DNA of 64,000 bases from Nymphalis io (lineage: Eukaryota > Arthropoda > Insecta > Lepidoptera > Nymphalidae): assembly GCF_905147045.1 (NCBI RefSeq), contig NC_065901.1, forward strand, positions 7,316,001 to 7,380,000, given 5' to 3'. Positions 1-11,769 of the stretch are shown piece by piece. Under the pieces are notes generated by a model, which did no database searches, was not told the origin of the DNA, and was given only the letters and a program-made list of their open reading frames with translations. Both the position numbers and the translations under genes were made by a program. The first letter of the stretch is position 1, and each line of letters opens with the position of its first letter.

Positions 1-1060
1 GGTCTAAGTACTTTTGTGCTAGTTTTGGTTTATTTATCACTTTCTTATATGTCTCAATAATAAAATAGAAACAAAAATAATAGAGCAAACTATTAAATTG
101 TTACTATTATAACTTTATAATTTTCATGTTTACAAAAAACTGTAAAATTTAGAATTAACTAGCTTAATAAATAACAATATATATTATAATATATTAACAA
201 CGTAACAATAACCCAATCTAACAATAGCTGAATGTAAGCGTGATTTAGATACGTCATGAGCATAATAGTTATATATTATGTATGGTAACGTACATTGCAA
301 TCAGAAATAGGTATTTGACAATATGACGTTACGCTGCGTTAGAAAATATATTTAATGCGAACACATGACAAAGTTGACATCTCGATAATTTCAGATAACT
401 ATGTGTTCATATTTCCGACAAATGCAATTATCAATTTGTATGCGTTAAAAGGATCGCATTGGAAATATATTCCAAATGATTTTATGACAAAATAGGAACG
501 ATATCATTTCGATTTAAAAAAATAGTATTTTGGTAATTGTTTTTTGGTTAGATGATGGACATTACATTAATAATGATTCGATTCGATAATGTATTTTAAT
601 TATAATAATGATTTATATAGGATCTATATACACCAAAATTCTGGCGATCAGTTGGTATTTATGTTTATATGCAGTGCTTACTTGCGAGACAACAACGTGA
701 ATAGTATAAAATCTTTCACAATGAAAATATACACAACCTTAATGATAATTTATTTATTTATTTCTAACAATCACTAACACCAATATAGAAATATAAAAAA
801 AACTTAGTTTAATATTAAAATGTATTGATTAATTATAAGTACACGTTAAAACACAACAAATCAAAAATAATATCGATAAAATATTTATGAATGACTAAAA
901 GAAGAATGTTTTTGTTACTTACTTCTTCATAAAGGGTTAGCAAGGACTCCACGATTTGAATAACTTTTTTCGAAACATATTTAATGAATCAGAATAATAT
1001 CAGCAAAATATGATTGGAAAAACACGGTCGATCTATTAATCTTCAACACTAACGCTTCAC
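1..1060. other. AT-rich, no gene seen
   Basis: Only short chance frames occur; no repeat family is recognised. Confidence 0.6.
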
Positions 1061-1297
1061 TCACTGGTGGTAGGTACCAACCATTCATCAGATATTCTAC
1101 CGCAAAAGAGCAGTACTTGTTCTTGTTGTGTTCCGGTTTGAAGGGTGAGTGAGCCAGTGTGATTGTGATTGTGTGTTGGTGGCGATGAAAGCGATGGTTA
1201 ATATTTCTCACAATGAAAATGTCTATGGGCGTTGGTGACCACTTATCATCAGGTGGCCCTTATGCTCGTCCGCCAACCTATACTATTAAAAAAAAAC
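1061..1297 (+). mobile_element. SINE-like repeat, family A
   Basis: Carries the family blocks TCATCAGATATTCTACCGC, GTTCCGGTTTGAAGGGTGAG and CATCAGGTGGCCC...GCTCGTCCGCC, ending in poly-A. An internal segment is missing relative to the copy at 45.7 kb. Confidence 0.8.
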
Positions 1298-1594
1298 TAA
1301 CATACATTTTTATACATTTACTTATATACAGATTAAGATGTTCAAAAGTCACAATATCAAAAAAAGGTATTAATGCTATTAAAATGTAAATGATAACATA
1401 TTGTTACATTATCGTTTATCGTTATTCGTTACCATAATTTAATAATATGTGTTTCCAATACTTACATATTAATCGTTATTCTTTATTATAGTAAAACTAA
1501 TTTGTTTTATATTTCCTTTGATGTAAGTCTAAATTGCAGGATGTATACAATTTTTCCACATGATGCAGTGTTCGTGATAACGAGTTTACCGATT

Positions 1595-1770
1595 GAACGG
1601 CAAACAAAAACGGACTGCAAACAGAATTGAAACCCTGACTTTATTTAGCGCTTTGTAAAGCGGTGACCAGCGCTGGACTTAAATCGAATAAACGTCAGAT
1701 GCGGTGAGAGCGGGAGCGGCGCGGAGTGCGGGAAAACAGGAAACACTAAATTTCACCCGCTATTTGTTTC
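1595..1770. promoter_or_regulatory. GC-rich island of unknown role
   Basis: GATGCGGTGAGAGCGGGAGC then GGCGCGGAGTGCGGG is the most GC-rich stretch outside the mobile elements. It shares TGCGGTGAGAG with the block near 39.1 kb. It could be a promoter or enhancer; no gene is visible beside it. Confidence 0.25.
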
Positions 1771-2959
1771 ACGACCAGTGTCGCAACTATTTTACGGCTT
1801 CACCTATTAACAATAGCTTCAAATGTTATTGTTTGGACGCTGTGTTATATTTTAGCTGCAGAATCTAATACTCGATTTTCTGTTTGATTAACCTATTGAC
1901 TATTGATGCGTATTTTTACATGTATTTAATCGTCCACAAAAGCTGTCAGTCTAAGAAAAAAAAAACTATTCGAAAATAAAGACATACGAGTACACGCATT
2001 AAAACAGCGTATCATCGTAAGTCGGGTTTCAATATTTCATGAGTGGGATACAAAGTGTTCTTATTAAATAACTGGACGATGTAATAAAGAACTGCCCAAG
2101 AGAATGGAGTAATGAAAGACTATGAAGTATTTAATATTTAGTAGGTACATATATTACCATATATATTCCGGTTAAGGTTTTGAAAAATATCAGAAGTGAA
2201 CGTGAACTTACGTTGGCTGCGTAACGATTATCTGAAATCATAATTGGAAAAATGGATACTCGAATTGGATTTATAATTTATTATTATTATTATTGAATTT
2301 CGTAAAGGAAAAAATAAGGTACAAAAGTGTCTATATGTATAACGTACATACTAGACGATATATCTTGAACCATTCAGTTATAACATTGTTTTAAAATGAA
2401 AGAAATTCTATTAGGATTAAAAGTTTAAAGGTAGAGAAATGTTGGCTTGTTAGGTGCTCGTAGGCTGCGCGAGTAAATCATTTCGAATGAGCCATTAGGT
2501 TAACTTATATGACGGGCTCGCTCGTGTATTGCTCGTTTAACTCTGACCTGCGTCGAAAACTGTATATGTATATGCTAAAGGTAAATTTTATGTTATACTT
2601 ACAAGTTTTTTTGTAATTGTAGTATTGTTGTAATTGAATTGAAGTCACTACAATGAGCCTAGATAGCCCAGCAGTTACAGGGCGAGCATCTTTAGGATTA
2701 TTATATTATTATATCATTAGAATCTCCAACTATAATATAATATGCGAGTTATAAATCCATGTGCTCCCTCAGTTATAGGAAACCACAGCATCCATCACAT
2801 ATAACTAAGTAACAGCTTATATAAATAGTAAAATTAAAATTAAGAACTTAACAAATTTAAAGTGATATGACTTAAAGAACTCAAAAAAAAAAATCAGAAC
2901 TTATGTTAATAAAAGTAATACAAAGAAAAAATACTTAAAATACTAAAAAAATACTAAGA

Positions 2960-3570
2960 ATACAAATAGAATGAATGAATTAACGAATGAACTTTATTTT
3001 ATATATGCTTATTAATGGCAATATCCAAGTTGTTCCTTTTTGCGAGTTCATTGTATTGTCTACATATTCGAGGTATACCAGAATTGTGTCCGAGGTTGGT
3101 TGTAAATGTGGGTATTTGAAAAAAGTTGTAGGCCCTAAGTCGGGGTAAACGAGACGGAGTATTAACAGTTAAAGATGAGATTAATTCGTTGCAGTCAATA
3201 CTACCATTAAATAGCTTGTGAAGAAAAACAAGATCGTGTATCTTTCTACGACAAGCGAGTGAGAACATATGGTACTGATTCAATCTATCTTCATAGTCTT
3301 CAAAAACCCTAGATAAGCTATCGCTGTATGATAGATGATAAACAAATCTTTTTTTGATCTTCTTCAATATCCTGACATCATAGTACACTCGTACTCCACA
3401 CAATGCAATTGTATTCCAGGATTGGCCGGACAATGTTGTTAAAAAGTTTAATTTTTGCAGAGCACTTTTTAAAATCTTTGCAATTCCTTAGAACGAAACC
3501 AAGCATTTTTAAAACCCTTAGATGAAACGTACTTTATATGGTCATAAAATTTTAGCTGACGGTCCATTAT
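2960..3570 (-). mobile_element. CR1/Jockey-like LINE, C-terminal RT fragment
   Basis: On the minus strand FHLRVLKMLGFVLRNCKDF and NNIVRPILEYNCIVW (about 3535-3405) are the thumb region of a LINE reverse transcriptase. After a frame change the 3433-2999 frame continues with KIHDLVFLHKLFNGSID and ends at a stop, followed by an A/T-rich tail. It is 5'-truncated and frameshifted. Confidence 0.8.
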
Positions 3571-3614
3571 GACACCTAAGTCGCGAACATTGTCAACTTA
3601 ACTAAAGACGCGTA

Positions 3615-3790
3615 AGGCTTTCATGTGCTTAATTTGCGTTTATGATTTATCTCTTGCAGGTCGCACTATCTGGATAAAATTACTACAATTGTATCCGCCA
3701 TCCCATGCTCGAGTGAAATGGTGGATAACCTCCAAATGTTCTCAAGAGTAAGGAAGACTTTTGTCCATCATTTTACTTTAATTTTGGTAA
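3615..3790 (+). mobile_element. SINE family B, strongly diverged
   Basis: CATGTGCTTAATTTGCG matches the family body, followed by decayed versions of the CATTGG..GTGGTGG and CTCCAAA blocks. Assignment is tentative. Confidence 0.45.
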
Positions 3791-3799
3791 TAATTAATG

Positions 3800-5549
3800 A
3801 TAAAAAAATAAGAAATTATTAAGGTATGTAAGTTAAATATAAATAAAACATAGTTACTAAAGATTAATTAATATTATAATAAGCATAAATATAATCTTAC
3901 CAACCAATACATTTGTAATCGTTCCTTTTTCGTTATATTTGAACAGTACCTTAACCTAACTTTTGCTAAAATAGCTATTTTAACGAGAGAATGAATAAAT
4001 AATTATTATAATAATTATGGACCTTTACATGAAGTTGAAAATTTGTGTTATTAATTTGGCTCATATAAAATTCTGGCATAACCCGAACGTCACAAAAAGC
4101 TTCGATGCGATTGATGATATTTCACTTTATATATGTCAGTATGTATAGTACAAGTTAATTAAAATAACCTGAATTACATTTCAATTATCAAATTGCAAGA
4201 ATGCAATACGGAGCTGGCTTTTACCATTGGATAATGATGGATATTATAAAACTGAGGACAATGAAAATAGCTAAACATGCACACATACATACACTTCTTT
4301 ACACATACATATCATACACATTTACTCCACACTACACACGTACTTAAACTATGTGGTACGGGTACTTTATTTGTCATAATGTTATTAATATCATACAGCG
4401 ATAACAATCACAAAATTGAGCTCTTATATATCAGGGTGGAAGACGTTGTTGGCTGTGACACAGTTTACACATACATGTACAGTCGTCGACGTAATTTTTC
4501 TTATAATCTACTAATCTTATATTAATTGCTATTGTTTCATTTAGATTAAGAGGTGTTTGTAAAATTAATAGTGTCAAATAAATAAATAAAAAAAATCCAT
4601 GCGTCATTAAATTTTTGTTTCTAATCAATCAGCCGCTACGACTTGCGCGAAAATATTCTTCTTGTTCAAAAGTATGCCAACATGACGGTAATCGATTGAA
4701 CGGTAAAGTCAATGTGCTTCCGAGTAATTTTATGGTTAGTTACAACAAAATATACGAACTATGAAGATATATTTCTATGCACCAACATTTAAGATCGGTC
4801 AAACGGTGTCGAAATTTCAAGTTAATATAATAACATCTATAAATCAGCTATTGCTCTGTATGTATTGCTATATTGCTTAAACTTTTTTTTGAAAAAGATA
4901 TTACAAACGATTGCGCTTAAATATTCTCCGAGTTCAAATGTATACCAAATGTCATAGCAATCATACAGGAAACTGAACAGTATTAAAAGTAATAAATATC
5001 TCTCTATCATTTTATGATGATCAGTTAAACGGCGTAGTAAACCATTTTTATTTACAATATATTTTTACTTACAAAGATCATAATGTGTTAAAATATTCGC
5101 AGCAACATGGACAGGTGCGAATTGTAAGGACATATTAGTAAATTTCACACGCTTACACAACATTCGTGAAACAGAACGGATTATTCTTTATAAATACAAG
5201 GGTTTATTTATTAATACCTTTGAAAGATTATATGTGGCCAGTATTTTTTGCTTACAGAATATAATAGGAGGAAAAAGTTTGCGTATACTTCGACTGGAAT
5301 TATTCTTTAGACATAAATTTAAAGAAAAGTTGTGCTTTGTTGATGCATAATTATTTATTAAATAAATATATTTCTGATAAAATTTCAGATTTTAATAAAA
5401 TAGTTTAATTACGAAAAGTCTCATGCTGGTGGTGGTGACTCGCAGACGATTATTTTAAGCATTTACCTATCAGGTTAGGCTTAACTTGCAAGTCATTACC
5501 ACTGTTTGTCGGTCTAAACGCGGTAAACTGAAAAACTACCAAACATATT
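3800..5549. other. AT-rich, no gene seen
   Basis: Small frames at 4277-4525 and 4628-4431 are low-complexity and overlap on opposite strands. No family is recognised. Confidence 0.55.
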
Positions 5550-5749
5550 TTCATAGGTATTCCCCAAGGGACAGATTAATTTCTGAGGTTTTAGGTGTAT
5601 AATTCATTAATATTTTTTTTAACTGGCTGTAATATATTGATGATTGTTGAAGATGTCGGAAAAAATTTTGCCAACTGGGAGCTTCACTGGCGTGCGTCAC
5701 GTAAGCCAATAGAATTATATGTATAATATTACGATACAAACGTATCATG

Positions 5750-5797
5750 TTGACCTATATTCAACCCGTGCGAAGCTGGGACGGACAGCTAGTCAAT
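5750..5797 (+). repeat. Helitron-like terminus fragment
   Basis: CCGTGCGAAGCTGGGACGG then ACAGCTAGT resembles a Helitron-type end with a terminal CTAG; no other part is identifiable. Confidence 0.35.
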
Positions 5798-6603
5798 ATT
5801 TTTTTTTTAAATAGATTCGGTATTCTGATCATATTACAATATCGTTTAAAAAAATGAAACATGTATTATACACATAATAAAAATATAAATAAAAAGTTAT
5901 TTTTTACTTATTGGTACAATTTTTGTTATTTTTCAATGCTACCTATTAATATTACGGTTCAGTTCATCTCATGTTATTTGTAGTACACAAATCAAACAGA
6001 TATTTCTTTTACTTCCTAAATCTTACAAAATAATACTATTACATTAAAATAATATTACAATACCAGTTTATATTTGATTTCATTCATTTCCCATTTTCCC
6101 AAACGTATATCCAAAACCATGTTAAAAAATTCAGTGGGTAGTATGCGAACTCTTGAAATAAAATTTATATTAAGACTCCTTATATTGCATAATATATTTA
6201 TATAAATATTGGCAAAACTGTTTATAATAATGTATTTCTATCTTTTACATAAACAGCGATTGCACACGGTGTAATGGTGGTTGCTGAGGGCAATGTAATT
6301 ACAGCAGCTGTCGGCATTACAATCTCATTTTGATGCGTAGTTGTGTAGACAGAGAAGAAAATTGCTAACCATTTGCGTTCGTAAAAAACTTTTATGTTTT
6401 AAAGTGTATATTAAGCTTAGCTAGCTTAACTTTTATTTCGTTTTATATCTAGCATATAAATTAAAGATTTTCCAATATCATATTATGTGGATCATAGAAG
6501 TATATACATATGTATAGTATATGTAATGCTTTTTGTAAAAAAAAGTTTTAAATACTTGGTATTAACAAAGCATATTTGTATAAACATGTCTGTAAATAAA
6601 TGT

Positions 6604-6735
6604 ATAAACTGGAGTGAGTCCAGGCGCAGGACCAACAAGGCTTTACGTGCTTTCCGAGGGACGAGAGTATAAGTAATGCTACTTTTATACAGTGGTCTGG
6701 AAAGACCTGTAGCTCTGTAAGCTACTAACCCAACT
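6604..6735 (-). mobile_element. SINE family D body fragment
   Basis: GGCGCAGGACCAACAAGGC and CTTTCCGAGGGACGAGAGT match family D; no head. Confidence 0.55.
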
Positions 6736-7189
6736 AATCACTTGGTGTGGATTAGTATTCAAAGAGTTGAGTGTATTATAAGATTTTTTTTAATTTCTTT
6801 ATTCAAATTAATATATTATTGAATTAAATTTATGTAACTTTCTTTTGAAAGATTTGATGATAGAATTATTTTTTGTTTCAATATACTCGCTCTATAATTT
6901 GGTTTTTTACTGCTTATTTTGGATTTTATAATAATTTCCTTGTTTATTATAGAGAGATTAATATTTAAAAATGAATACCTATTAAAGGATTTTAGCTGAA
7001 ATTAATAAAAGTATTGTTCATTAAACTAAGTTATACTGCACTTAAATTTCGAACTATTTTATTACTTCAAAAGACACCATTAACTATCTTTACCTTCACT
7101 AGACTTCTTAAAACTTTAGACTCTAGAAAGTTCCAAAAGCTCTTAATGCTTTAGTTTTGAATTGCCACATTTAGTGAAAAATCTCTTCT

Positions 7190-7365
7190 ATAAAAAAGAA
7201 GGTAAAATTTACCATACAAGCTAAATTTATGTGCAGAAAACCTTGGGTTGAAGAGACTGAATTAAGTGGTCGGCGGTTACGAATAAGCGAAATGACTTCG
7301 GGTGCTGCGGGCTCGTAAAAGTCAACATGTGCTTTTAATTCAGAACTCAACATGAAATAGCTTGC
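7190..7365 (-). repeat. Dispersed coding-like repeat, copy 1
   Basis: Read on the minus strand: ELKAHVDFYEPAAPEVISL in an open frame. It aligns over about 105 bp with 17284-17395 and, in its core, with 40370-40437. The shared core is TTTTACGAGCCC..AGC.CCC and CATTTCGCTTAT.CG. Family unknown. Confidence 0.6.
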
Positions 7366-7884
7366 TTATGACCAAACACACCGGAGTAATATTTTACTGA
7401 AATATTTTTGAAACATTTCGTAGACATATTTATTTCATAGGATTTATATCGAATTATACGTTTTTTAGGTATTCAACTCCTTATCTACACTCTTTATTTA
7501 TCTTTATTTTTTGTTGATAAGTACTTTATTTTAGGTACTATAATTTTTGAAAAATCATGAGCTGACTTCAGGTAGGATTATAAAAAATTGTTTCATTTTA
7601 CCTTTAAAAAAGAGGTTTGATATCTATTTGATTTATTTTTTGCAGAATTGTAATGGTTTATAAATACGTCTTTATGATATATATATATATGTATATGTAT
7701 TAATGTGGATTTCTTAATATCTTCATCGATTGTGAACTAATTTACTTTAAGCATGGATGTCATTTGGAGTAGAATATTTTGAAATAAGGAAAAAAATATA
7801 CCTACCTTAAAATATGTGTAGAACTTGCTTGAAAAACGAGGGTATTCATCACTTGTTTCACTTAACGGTGTAGTCACATTCAAA

Positions 7885-8010
7885 CAATACATTCATCTCA
7901 TCTCTCGGCTGAAAGACGTCCACTGCTGGACAAAGGTCTCCCCCAAGGATTTCCATTTTGGCCGGTCTTGCGTTGCCCGCATCCAACGGCTTCCCGCGAC
8001 TCTTTCTATA
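7885..8010 (-). mobile_element. RTE-like LINE fragment
   Basis: CGTCCACTGCTGGACAAAGG, TCTCCCCCAAGGATTTCC and GCCCGCATCCAACGGCTTCC are the reverse complement of a block usual near the end of lepidopteran RTE elements; no tail is visible. Confidence 0.6.
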
Positions 8011-8110
8011 TCAGTACGTTAAGAAGGGTAAAACAACTAACTATACTTAAACTAAAATAATGTATTTTAAAGAAAATGTATAAAATTACTGTTATTTAAA
8101 TATATTTCAA

Positions 8111-8425
8111 ACTAGCTTTGCCCGCGGTTTCACCTGCGTATAACTTAAAGAAATCGTTAAGAGCCTTAATCACTAAGAGAATTATAATATTTCGGTATGT
8201 ACAACATTTTTAGTTTTATTTTCGTGGGATATTAGTATTTAGTAATTTCGTCGCACCCGGATCTGGATAGGGCAACATAAAATTAGAATCATATATGAGA
8301 AAACCATCATTTTCATAAATTTATTACGACATATTTGAATGTCTTTCCCTGTGCTTTATTTATTGTGACTGCAAACGATACCTTCACATGAAATTGTTAT
8401 TTTAAAAATAAAACGTAAATCTATT
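8111..8425 (-). mobile_element. Helitron remnant: helicase C-terminus and CTAG terminus
   Basis: Read on the minus strand from 8395: FAVTINKAQGKTFKYVVINL, decayed sequence, then YVALSRSGC. This is the end of a Pif1-type helicase domain as in Helitron Rep/Hel proteins. It continues to CCGCGGGCAAAGCTAG followed by T at 8114, matching the Helitron rule of a CTRR 3' end before a T. Several stops show it is dead. Confidence 0.7.
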
Positions 8426-8489
8426 TTTATTTAATATGTACTTATTATCAACTAACCGACTATGTGGTTCATTTTTCGTCCAGAGAATC

Positions 8490-8592
8490 GGAATTGCAAT
8501 TCAAAGGGGAAATGCTGCTAGCATTCTTGCCGCCATTCCACGCGGTCACTATTTGTACTATTTTAAACTATTTTTATTTGTATGTATATAAA
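8490..8592 (+). repeat. Dispersed repeat shared with 63060-63155
   Basis: ATTCAAAGG.GA.ATGCTG, TTCTTGCC.CCATT.CAC and TTTGTAC occur in the same order in both places. The family is not identified; it may be a further TE coding remnant. Confidence 0.55.
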
Positions 8593-8957
8593 ACGCTTTA
8601 CTTCACTTGTCAAACTAATCGACTAAGTATAAATTTAACAAAACCACGAAAAACAAATGTGTGCGACAACGAAACGAAATACCTTCCTAACCTAAAAACT
8701 TTAACTTATAAAGTTATTTACAAACCGAAAATAAATACGTATGTTTGTATGATTATTTTCAATCAACCTACTCAACTAACTGTTGCAATAATATGTCAAA
8801 ACTATAAAAAGTACTAAAAACTGTCTATGGTCTTATCTCGATGTCTCTCATAAGAATTAATATTTTATAAAAACGACTGCAAATTATGCATTATTTTAGA
8901 ACAAATTTGTTTGCCATAAAAAAGGCTATACCTTAAAAGTTAGACATATATCAGCAT

Positions 8958-9475
8958 AAGCTGAACCCTATTTAATATGATTGATCATATAGGGTGAGTT
9001 CAACTTACATTGGAAGTATCTAAAACTGTCAATTTTTTACTTTGGTTTTTTTTCTTGTAAACTTTCAATTATCATCATTTTACAGATTATCATTTATAGG
9101 TAACTAAAGTTTCAGCCAATTCATTTGACCGGTAATTTATAGCAATTTTATCGAATAAATGTTCTACGTGATTCTTTATATTGATATAACTTTATTATTT
9201 ATGAACCGATTGAAATAAAACAAACATTTTGAAAAAAAATTAAATTTTAAGTTCAGTTAGCTACAACACATTAGTGAAAATTCCACTTAAATCCATTAAG
9301 ACGTTTCTAAGATTAGCGTGTACAAACGAACAGACAAACAGACAAAAATTCTAACAATCATTGTTTTGGGTTCTATTGCTTTGATAAAATCCCTTGGTAA
9401 TAATTTTACTCATATATCTTCCATGTACAGACAGCGATCAGTTACAGATTTATTATATGTATAGATATAGCTGTA
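8958..9475 (+). repeat. About 500-bp dispersed repeat, copy 1
   Basis: Starts at CTGAACCCTATTTAATATGA and ends at CCATGTACAGACAGCGATCA plus a short tail. It matches 19381-19877 along its length with small indels. Both copies lie to the right of a Helitron remnant, so it may be part of a non-autonomous Helitron. Confidence 0.8.
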
Positions 9476-9479
9476 ATAA

Positions 9480-10310
9480 AAAAAGGACAATGAACTATAC
9501 AGCACATGGGTTTTTACTTTTTCAAATGCCAAATTTGTAAAGGGGCCTCCAGATGATAAAAGGTCATTTTCGCTTATAGACACTGGATGGAGGCAGTATA
9601 TTACATAAGAAGAAGGCACTTCGTACACTGTCATAGCGCAATCTAAGATGGTTTGCCCCTTGAGGCTGTAATTAAACCGGCTGATTCACAATTTACGACA
9701 GAACACAGTAATACAAATGAATGTATTTTGAAAATAAAATAACTGAAGAGTACATCTGGAGAATATCTACCCATGCGTTTACTATAACCTACTTCTGTTA
9801 AGTATGTATTTTACAGTAGGAGCAATAATCTGATATTATATTTGCGAAAATTAGTATTTATTTGTGATCATTTGCCTAATCGATAAAACTATTGCTGTAC
9901 ATGAAGTAGTAATAGATACAATATTAACATTTAAAATGACAAATTAAATATTATATATTTTATAAGAAACCAAACCGTTCACTACGTCTCATTTCGAATT
10001 ATATTATAATATAATGTTTCAATTAATGTTCAAAATATTTATAAAATCTTGACGTTACCTCGAATACATCTCCTTAACCCTTCTTATATAAAGCAAAAAT
10101 CTCTGGAGTGCCTTTTGACCCATGGCTGGGCTTTGAAGTACGCGTTAATTAAATTTCTCATGATTACATTTCAAAGAAAATTAGCATTATGAACAAATAT
10201 ATAAGGAATTTGTGTAGTTAAGTATTGTTAGAAATTTTTCTTGCTCGTAGACAAATATAAGAAATTTAATTGAATCTTAGTCATAAGAAAAGCGATGATA
10301 ATCTTATTCA
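9480..10310. other. AT-rich intergenic DNA
   Basis: No coding frame, repeat or structured element is supported. Confidence 0.55.
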
Positions 10311-10311
10311 A

Positions 10312-10466
10312 ACACGGTCATCATTCTCAATGAAGACTAGTTAACTACGCAAGAAAATATATGGTGCATATATATGCGCAGAGAATTCAGGCACAGGACC
10401 AACGGTTTGACGCGTTTCGAGCACGTGAGTGAGAACACACTTTCAAATTTCTAAGTTTTTCTTAAA
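10312..10466 (-). mobile_element. SINE family D body fragment
   Basis: Contains GACTAGTTAACTACGCA and GGCACAGGACCAACGG in the order seen at 22 kb; the head is lost. Confidence 0.55.
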
Positions 10467-11430
10467 TTTATTACTATTATAAATTGAAAGTGGTCACCAT
10501 CGCCCATAAATATTGGTACAGCGAGAATAATCCCTTATACGGTCAATGTGCCTCCAATCTTGGGAATTGAGAAGAACTAAGATATCCCTTATATTTTTTA
10601 TAGAAATCATCAATATTAAAGTCAGTTATATTAAAATAAAATAAAAAACTAAAATAAATCATAATATAATCATATAAAAATAATTATGTTTTCAACATGT
10701 AACATAAATGTAAAATAATTTATACAAATTCCCTTCAAACGACATACAATTAGCCTTTGCCGTCAACTTGATGTTCTGTTCGAGTTAAACAACACATATA
10801 AGCCAAGAAAGCAAGTTGCAAGTTACAACTATTAATTTCGCATCGGATGTAGGAAACTGTTGGGTAACTCCTGACATCCGCTTTGACCAAGCTTGTATCA
10901 ACATAGCATGAGTAATTATTTACAGACATATTTTAATACATATCAGTAATCAAATTTATAGTTTTAAGTAATAAAAATTAGTTCAAATTTAAATACAACT
11001 TAGTCGAAAAGTATATTTTCAATTTGTATTGTTCAGTCCAACATCAACTAGTTATTTAGGCTGATGTATTGCTTGTATGTGCCCTTAAGTGTTCGTAAGT
11101 CTCGTAAGTTCGCATAATAAATTGAGAACAAAAGGTAATATCGACCCGAAAAGCATTTCGTCCAACACAAAAAAGGTTAATGAACTCATATATAATAGCA
11201 TAAAGATAGATGAATAATTTCTCTAAGTGGGGTGTTAAATGGGAGGCTGATAGTGTTGAAAGACCAAATCGTTCCCAGAGCAATTATATGATGTTTTAAT
11301 TGAACAAACTATTTATTATATAAGAATAAATGTTGCATTCTGTAAGGTTACATATGACAAAATAATTACTTATTTTTATTTTATAAATAGCATATTACTA
11401 AAAGTATTAAATATTTACATTTATTCTGTT

Positions 11431-11497
11431 CGTTGTTTATTCTATGTCTAATTTAGAGGGAGGAAGCTCGCTCTAAATTAGCCATAGAATAAGAACG
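11431..11497 (+). ncRNA. Long imperfect hairpin, possible structured RNA or MITE end
   Basis: Arm 1 (11437-11458) and arm 2 (11471-11492) pair over 22 bp with one mismatch around a 12-nt loop (GGAGGAAGCTCG). Pairing resumes outside after one bulge (CGTT with AACG). The size is small for a canonical pre-miRNA. Transcription is unknown. Confidence 0.4.
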
Positions 11498-11499
11498 CC

Positions 11500-11765
11500 T
11501 CCTTTAAATGCCCACCATCAGCTCTCACTGACTCCGTAGGGAAAGCCTGACATAGGTGATTGGGGTAAAACACGTGTTTTATCAAAGCGAATGGGAATTT
11601 GTCGTTTGATTTCACAGGTGTAGGTTAGCTTGATAGATTCTTTGTCACAGTTGTGTTCGTTTCGCTCGGTCACACGGCTATATTTGTTTATTGAATAACG
11701 AGTTCATTTGTTATCATTCTTGTTTAGACGTGTGAACAGACTGAATGATTTAGTGTGTGTTAACA
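11500..11765 (+). promoter_or_regulatory. Promoter-like unique block next to the 11.4-kb hairpin
   Basis: Higher GC than its flanks, with CGCTCGGTCACACGGCTATA and then AT-rich sequence. No coding frame follows. This is a weak call from composition only. Confidence 0.2.
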
Positions 11766-11769
11766 TTTG

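Noticed and set aside
8464..8817. Plus-strand frame of 117 codons
   Set aside because: It starts with a non-ATG codon within a dispersed repeat and has no recognisable domain or codon pattern.
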